Assembly: GCA_965662365.1 (NCBI GenBank)
Contig: CBFIHR010000015.1
Span: 3,271-67,270, forward strand
Length of the DNA stretch: 64,000 bases
Direction of reading: 5' to 3'
From: CAWVWD01 sp965662365
GTDB lineage: Bacteria; Bacteroidota; Bacteroidia; Chitinophagales; Saprospiraceae
Made by a program: the position numbers and the translations under genes. The notes beneath the pieces are model-generated. The model saw only the letters and a list, made by a program, of their open reading frames with translations, was not told where the DNA came from and searched no databases. This document shows, piece after piece, positions 60,242 through 64,000 of this stretch (its first letter is position 1; each line of letters starts with the position of its first letter).

Positions 60242-62374
60242 ATGAAATATCCAAAGATATTATCGTTATTTGTCGTTTGCCTGTCTATTGTAGCTTGTAA
60301 AAAAAGCCAACAGCATAATACAAATTACGATAAGATTACCCTCAAATACCCGGAGACCAAACAAGAAAATGTGATCGATAATTACTTCGGCGTGAACATA
60401 TCTGACCCTTATCGCTGGTTAGAAGACCCAAACTCAGAAGCGACTAAAGAGTGGGTCGAAGCACAAAATGAAACAACTTTTGGATATTTAGAAAAAATTC
60501 CTTTTCGTGGAAAAGTCGAAAAACGCTTAAATGAATTGTGGAATTATGAGCGGTACTCTGTGCCGACTATCAAAGGAGCAAAAACCTACTTTTTAAAAAA
60601 TGATGGCTTACAAAACCAGCCGATTTTATACGTTCAAGAAGGCAAAAAAACTAAAGAAATCCTGAATCCTAATCAGTTACAAAGTGATGGAACAGGAGCG
60701 ATCGGCGGTTATAGTTTTTCTAAAGACGGTACTTTTTTAGCTTACGCAATGGCAGATGGCGGTTCTGATTGGCGACGTATTTATATCAAAAATTTGGAAA
60801 CAGACGAAACGATGACTGACGAAGTCCGCTGGGTCAAATTTTCGGATATTTCTTGGGCCAATAATGGCTTTTATTATAGTCGTTACCCTGCTCCCGAGCA
60901 AGGCGAAGAATTGTCGGGTACAAACGAATTTCATCAAGTTTATTACCATCAATTAGGAACAAAACAAGAAGCAGACAAACTCGTATTTGCTGATCGAACG
61001 AATGCTAAACGGAATTTCTACGCTTCGACGACTAAAGACGAACGGTTTTTGATTATTCAAGCGGTAGAATCAACCAGCGGCAACGCTCTATATTTCAAGG
61101 ATTTAAGTTTAGCGGATAACTTCCTTGAGCCAATCTATGAAACTTTCGAATATGATTTTAAGGTCATTGGAAATATTGATAATCAATTATTTGTCTTAAC
61201 AAACCACAAAGCTCCAATGAATCGAGTCATCGTTATTGATGCTGAAAAACCAGCAGAGGAAAACTGGATTGAACTCATTGCAGAGGGCGAAAATGTATTG
61301 CAAGATGCGAAAATGATTGGTGATAAAATCGTTGGAAAATACCTAAAAAATGCGGTAAATCAATTAATCGTATTTAGTAACGAAGGCGAATATGAGCAAG
61401 CAATTGCACTGCCCGAAGATTACGGCTCTATTTCGGACTTTGACGGCGATGGCTCGGACTTATACTTTGCTTTTCAGTCGTTTACACAGCCAGAAGGTAT
61501 TTATCAATATGATATTTCCCGAAAGGGAAAAGCAACAGCGTATAAAATACCCAAAACGACTTTTGATGCTTCAAAATATACGACCAGACAGATTTTTTAT
61601 TACAGCAAAGACAATACAAAAGTGCCGATGTTTGTTACGCATCGCAAAGACTTGCGTTTGGACAGTAATAATCCGACTTGGCTCTATGGTTATGGTGGAT
61701 TTAATATCAGTATTACGCCACGATTTAGTCCTGAAAAAGCCTACTTTTTAGAAAAAGGTGGTATTTATGCTGTCGCAAATATTCGTGGCGGCGGTGAGTT
61801 TGGCGAACGCTGGCACAAAAGCGGAACGGTGCTTCAAAAGCAAAATGTATTTGACGACTTTATCGCTGCGGGCGAACATTTGATTGAAAAGAAATTCACC
61901 TCTTCGGAGAAATTAGCGATTGAAGGTCGCTCAAATGGCGGTTTGTTGGTCGGGGCTTGTATGACACAACGACCAGATTTATTTAAAGTCGCTTTACCCG
62001 GCGTTGGCGTTCTGGATATGTTGCGTTTTCATAAATTTACAATTGGCTGGGCTTGGACAACAGATTATGGCTCAAGCGAAGACTCAATTCAATTCAATTA
62101 TTTATATAATTATTCGCCGCTACACAATGTCGAAAAAACCAATTATCCAGCAACAATGGTCACAACAGCCGATCATGACGACAGAGTCGTACCAGCACAT
62201 TCTTACAAGTTTACGTCAACGCTTCAAGCGAATCAACAGGGCGAAAATCCAATTTTAATTCGTATTGATACGAAGGCTGGACACGGTGCGGGTAAACCGA
62301 CAGCAATGAAAATTGCGGAAGCGACCGACAAAATTAGTTTTGTGTTTTATAATTTGAATCATCGGGTAGAATGA
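60242..62374 (+). CDS. Prolyl oligopeptidase family S9A lipoprotein
   Basis: The 710-residue enzyme has a signal peptide with lipobox SIVAC (Cys19), a seven-bladed beta-propeller (about 70-430) and a C-terminal alpha/beta-hydrolase domain. The domain has the nucleophile elbow GRSNGGLLVGACMTQRPDLF, an Asp in TTADHDDRVVPAHS and a catalytic His in KAGHGAGKP. The early segment DNYFGVNISDPYRWLED is diagnostic. It cleaves short peptides after proline. As a lipoprotein it is probably periplasmic or surface-exposed. It is followed 2 nt after the stop codon by a 48-nt palindrome. Confidence 0.95.
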   Translation: MKYPKILSLFVVCLSIVACKKSQQHNTNYDKITLKYPETKQENVIDNYFGVNISDPYRWLEDPNSEATKEWVEAQNETTFGYLEKIPFRGKVEKRLNELWNYERYSVPTIKGAKTYFLKNDGLQNQPILYVQEGKKTKEILNPNQLQSDGTGAIGGYSFSKDGTFLAYAMADGGSDWRRIYIKNLETDETMTDEVRWVKFSDISWANNGFYYSRYPAPEQGEELSGTNEFHQVYYHQLGTKQEADKLVFADRTNAKRNFYASTTKDERFLIIQAVESTSGNALYFKDLSLADNFLEPIYETFEYDFKVIGNIDNQLFVLTNHKAPMNRVIVIDAEKPAEENWIELIAEGENVLQDAKMIGDKIVGKYLKNAVNQLIVFSNEGEYEQAIALPEDYGSISDFDGDGSDLYFAFQSFTQPEGIYQYDISRKGKATAYKIPKTTFDASKYTTRQIFYYSKDNTKVPMFVTHRKDLRLDSNNPTWLYGYGGFNISITPRFSPEKAYFLEKGGIYAVANIRGGGEFGERWHKSGTVLQKQNVFDDFIAAGEHLIEKKFTSSEKLAIEGRSNGGLLVGACMTQRPDLFKVALPGVGVLDMLRFHKFTIGWAWTTDYGSSEDSIQFNYLYNYSPLHNVEKTNYPATMVTTADHDDRVVPAHSYKFTSTLQANQQGENPILIRIDTKAGHGAGKPTAMKIAEATDKISFVFYNLNHRVE

Positions 62375-62375
62375 T

Positions 62376-62423
62376 ACCTCATCCCTAACCCTTCTCCTGG
62401 AGGAAAAGGGTTAGGAATGAGGT
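62376..62423. repeat. 48-nt CCTCATCCCTAACCC palindrome between S9A and cdaA genes
   Basis: ACCTCATCCCTAACCCTT (62376-62393) pairs with AAGGGTTAGGAATGAGGT (62406-62423) with one mismatch around CTCCTGGAGGAA. Sequences like this are common intergenic repeats in Bacteroidota and other phyla. It starts 2 nt after the S9A stop and 14 nt before the TTG start of cdaA. Confidence 0.85.
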
Positions 62424-62436
62424 CAAATATAAAAAT

Positions 62437-63222
62437 TTGCAAATAGGCTTTTTAGAAATTACGCTGTTAGACGTATTAGATGTATTAATTGTCGGCTACT
62501 TGATGTATCAGATTTACAAGCTACTAAGAGGAAGTTTGGCGTTTAATATCTTCTTGGGTTTGGTCTTGATTTATGTGTTGTGGTGGCTGGTCGATATCCT
62601 GAATATGGATCTGTTGTCACTGATTCTGAATCAAGTCGTCAGTGTCGGTGTGATTTTATTATTAATTGTTTTTCAGCCAGAAGTTCGTCGGTTTTTACTG
62701 TTTTTAGGAAAGAGTTTTTTGCGACAACGATCTTCTTTCATTGCCAAATATTTTGATAATAATTTATTAATTACCAAAAAACAGCGACGAGAAATTCGTC
62801 TGATTCGCCTTGCGATAGAAGAGTTTAGTCAATCCAAAACTGGTGCTTTATTGGTGTTCACACGTAATCCTGCCGGTATGGGCTTAACGAATCAAGGGAC
62901 AATTCTTAATGCAGAAATTTCTAAGGTTTTTCTAAAAACTATTTTTCATAAAGATAGCCCTTTGCATGATGGAGCAATGATTATTTACAACGACAAGGTC
63001 TATTCCGCTGGGGCAATTTTACCTGTTTCTGAAAACAACAATTTGCCAAAAGAAGTAGGCTTGCGACATCGTGCAGGCGTTGGTATTACAGAGGATACCA
63101 ATGTTATATCACTAATGGTATCAGAGGAAACGGGCATTATTTCCGTTGCTGAAAATGGTGTTTTAGAACGGCATATTTCTTTGGAACGTTTGGAGGAGAT
63201 TCTGGAAGATGCCTTTAAATAG
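62437..63222 (+). CDS. cdaA: Diadenylate cyclase CdaA
   Basis: The 261-residue protein makes c-di-AMP. It has three N-terminal membrane helices (to about residue 80), then the DAC domain with SPLHDGAMIIYND (DGA motif) and GLRHRAGVGITEDTN (RHR motif), the two nucleotide-binding signatures, plus the EETGIISVAENG segment. The start is TTG 62437, as no ATG precedes the helix. In Bacteroidota cdaA is often alone, controlling cell wall and osmotic balance. Confidence 0.94.
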   Translation: MQIGFLEITLLDVLDVLIVGYLMYQIYKLLRGSLAFNIFLGLVLIYVLWWLVDILNMDLLSLILNQVVSVGVILLLIVFQPEVRRFLLFLGKSFLRQRSSFIAKYFDNNLLITKKQRREIRLIRLAIEEFSQSKTGALLVFTRNPAGMGLTNQGTILNAEISKVFLKTIFHKDSPLHDGAMIIYNDKVYSAGAILPVSENNNLPKEVGLRHRAGVGITEDTNVISLMVSEETGIISVAENGVLERHISLERLEEILEDAFK

Positions 63223-63388
63223 TTCTTAATAATCGTAAAGCTGAAAACCTTATGAGAAATTGAAAAATCATATAATAAAACTGACCTTTATACTTCGGTA
63301 ATCGTAAGCGTTCTTGCTTATTATGTATAAAATGCGTTATTTTGATTATTTTTAATAAGTAATTAGCATCTAAATTATTATAAAAATC

Positions 63389-63793
63389 ATGTTAGGACTT
63401 ATATTTATTTATTTTATTGGCAAAACCTATTACACGTTAGCCAAAAAACACAGGAAAGAACAACTTTGGCTTTGGGCAATTTTGGGGATTGTTGCCTATT
63501 ATTTAGGGGCTTTTATTGGAGGAATCATTTTAGGAGTTTTTGTTCTTCTGCTTGACCTTGATGTTGATTTAGAGAATATTGGTCTTGGCCTTCAGTTACT
63601 AATAGGTCTTGGCGGAGGACTCGGTGGAACGACTGGCTTCTATCAATTTTTAAAATATAAATGGGACAAAACAGCGTCTTTAGCTATGTCTGACGATGTT
63701 CTGGATGATGATTTTATAACAGAAAACACTTCAAGTAAAAATTTTCTAAGCGATGATTTTTCAAGTGAAGATTATTTAGATGATAGTAAATAA
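63389..63793 (+). CDS. Small two-helix membrane protein with acidic tail
   Basis: The 134-residue protein has an N-terminal helix, a second helical region (about 24-56) and a third Gly-rich helix (about 60-85), then a tail (101-134) rich in Asp, Ser and Glu: SDDVLDDDFITENTSSKNFL and SDDFSSEDYLDDSK. I do not recognise it. The acidic tail with Asp-Asp-Phe-like repeats recalls the MiaA tail in this window. It is the last complete gene here. Confidence 0.55.
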   Translation: MLGLIFIYFIGKTYYTLAKKHRKEQLWLWAILGIVAYYLGAFIGGIILGVFVLLLDLDVDLENIGLGLQLLIGLGGGLGGTTGFYQFLKYKWDKTASLAMSDDVLDDDFITENTSSKNFLSDDFSSEDYLDDSK

Positions 63794-64000
63794 AATTATG
63801 CTGTTTACACATTGACTTTATAAAATAAGAGATCCTTTCAACTCTCCTAATAAATTAAAAATCAGCATATTATTATATATAATCACAATTTCAATCTTAT
63901 TAAAATACAAATTGTTAGATCTATTTTTTTGTAATCCAAATGCTGAAACGATTATTTTTTACGTTGAATGATCAATAATTTTTTATAAAAAATCGAAGAA
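63794..64000. other. AT-rich non-coding end of the window
   Basis: No open frame, repeat or hairpin that I can support. Confidence 0.4.

Overview
The window is chromosomal DNA from a low-GC member of the Bacteroidota, most likely Saprospiria, Chitinophagia or a related lineage; I cannot name the genus. The evidence is a secreted protein with a C-terminal type IX secretion sorting domain, a Bacteroidota-type RpoZ next to BamD, the rsfS-ftsH pair facing birA, a GbsR-type regulator, two PKD-cyclophilin lipoproteins, promoters with a TAnnTTTG -7 box, and an almost complete lack of Shine-Dalgarno sequences. Most genes are housekeeping, and several start at TTG or GTG.

Layout. 1-7.4 kb: the 3' part of anmK, a sigma-54 activator-type response regulator without a Fis helix-turn-helix, a GbsR/MarR regulator, miaA with an acidic tail, an unknown one-TM protein, an intact IS256-family element with an 8-bp target duplication, and a small four-TM protein. 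7.4-12.5 kb: a frameshifted small-gene remnant, a prohibitin-like lipoprotein, a LysM lytic transglycosylase, gatA and tatA. 13-20.3 kb (all minus strand): tsf, rpsB, rpsI, rplM, rpoZ, bamD, ftsH, rsfS. 20.6-30.9 kb: birA, a conserved unknown, fumarylacetoacetase, an NRDE/TANGO2 protein, a large type IX-secreted protein, panB, crcB, rlmN and an SGNH-like membrane-anchored protein. 30.9-38.9 kb: MazG-like, DUF4105/Lnb-like and TerC-like genes, a PhoD-like phosphatase, an orphan histidine kinase, rseP and hscB. 39-44 kb: tRNA-Leu(CAA), rbfA, a LolC/E-type permease, a small conserved protein and two tandem PKD-cyclophilin lipoproteins. 44-51.6 kb: a GH31 alpha-glucosidase converging on a GH2 beta-galactosidase, then a Lys-rich secreted protein. 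52-64 kb: a flippase, a glycosyltransferase, an FkbM methyltransferase, cysS, a membrane protein, a geranylgeranyl-reductase-like flavoprotein, a candidate structured RNA, an S9A prolyl oligopeptidase, cdaA and a small membrane protein with an acidic tail.

I see no defence island, prophage, CRISPR array or secondary-metabolite cluster. The most unusual features are: (i) a beta-galactosidase with two predicted membrane helices inserted in its small-chain domain, plus a second in-frame insert that carries a dispersed palindrome; (ii) several families of short intergenic palindromes and locus-specific tandem words whose arms form inverted repeats at gene boundaries, some of which seem to have entered coding sequence; (iii) a compact intergenic locus at about 59.93-60.13 kb with a 24-codon ORF and a strong GC-rich terminator; and (iv) promoter boxes so close to start codons that gbsR, bamD and cysS are probably leaderless.
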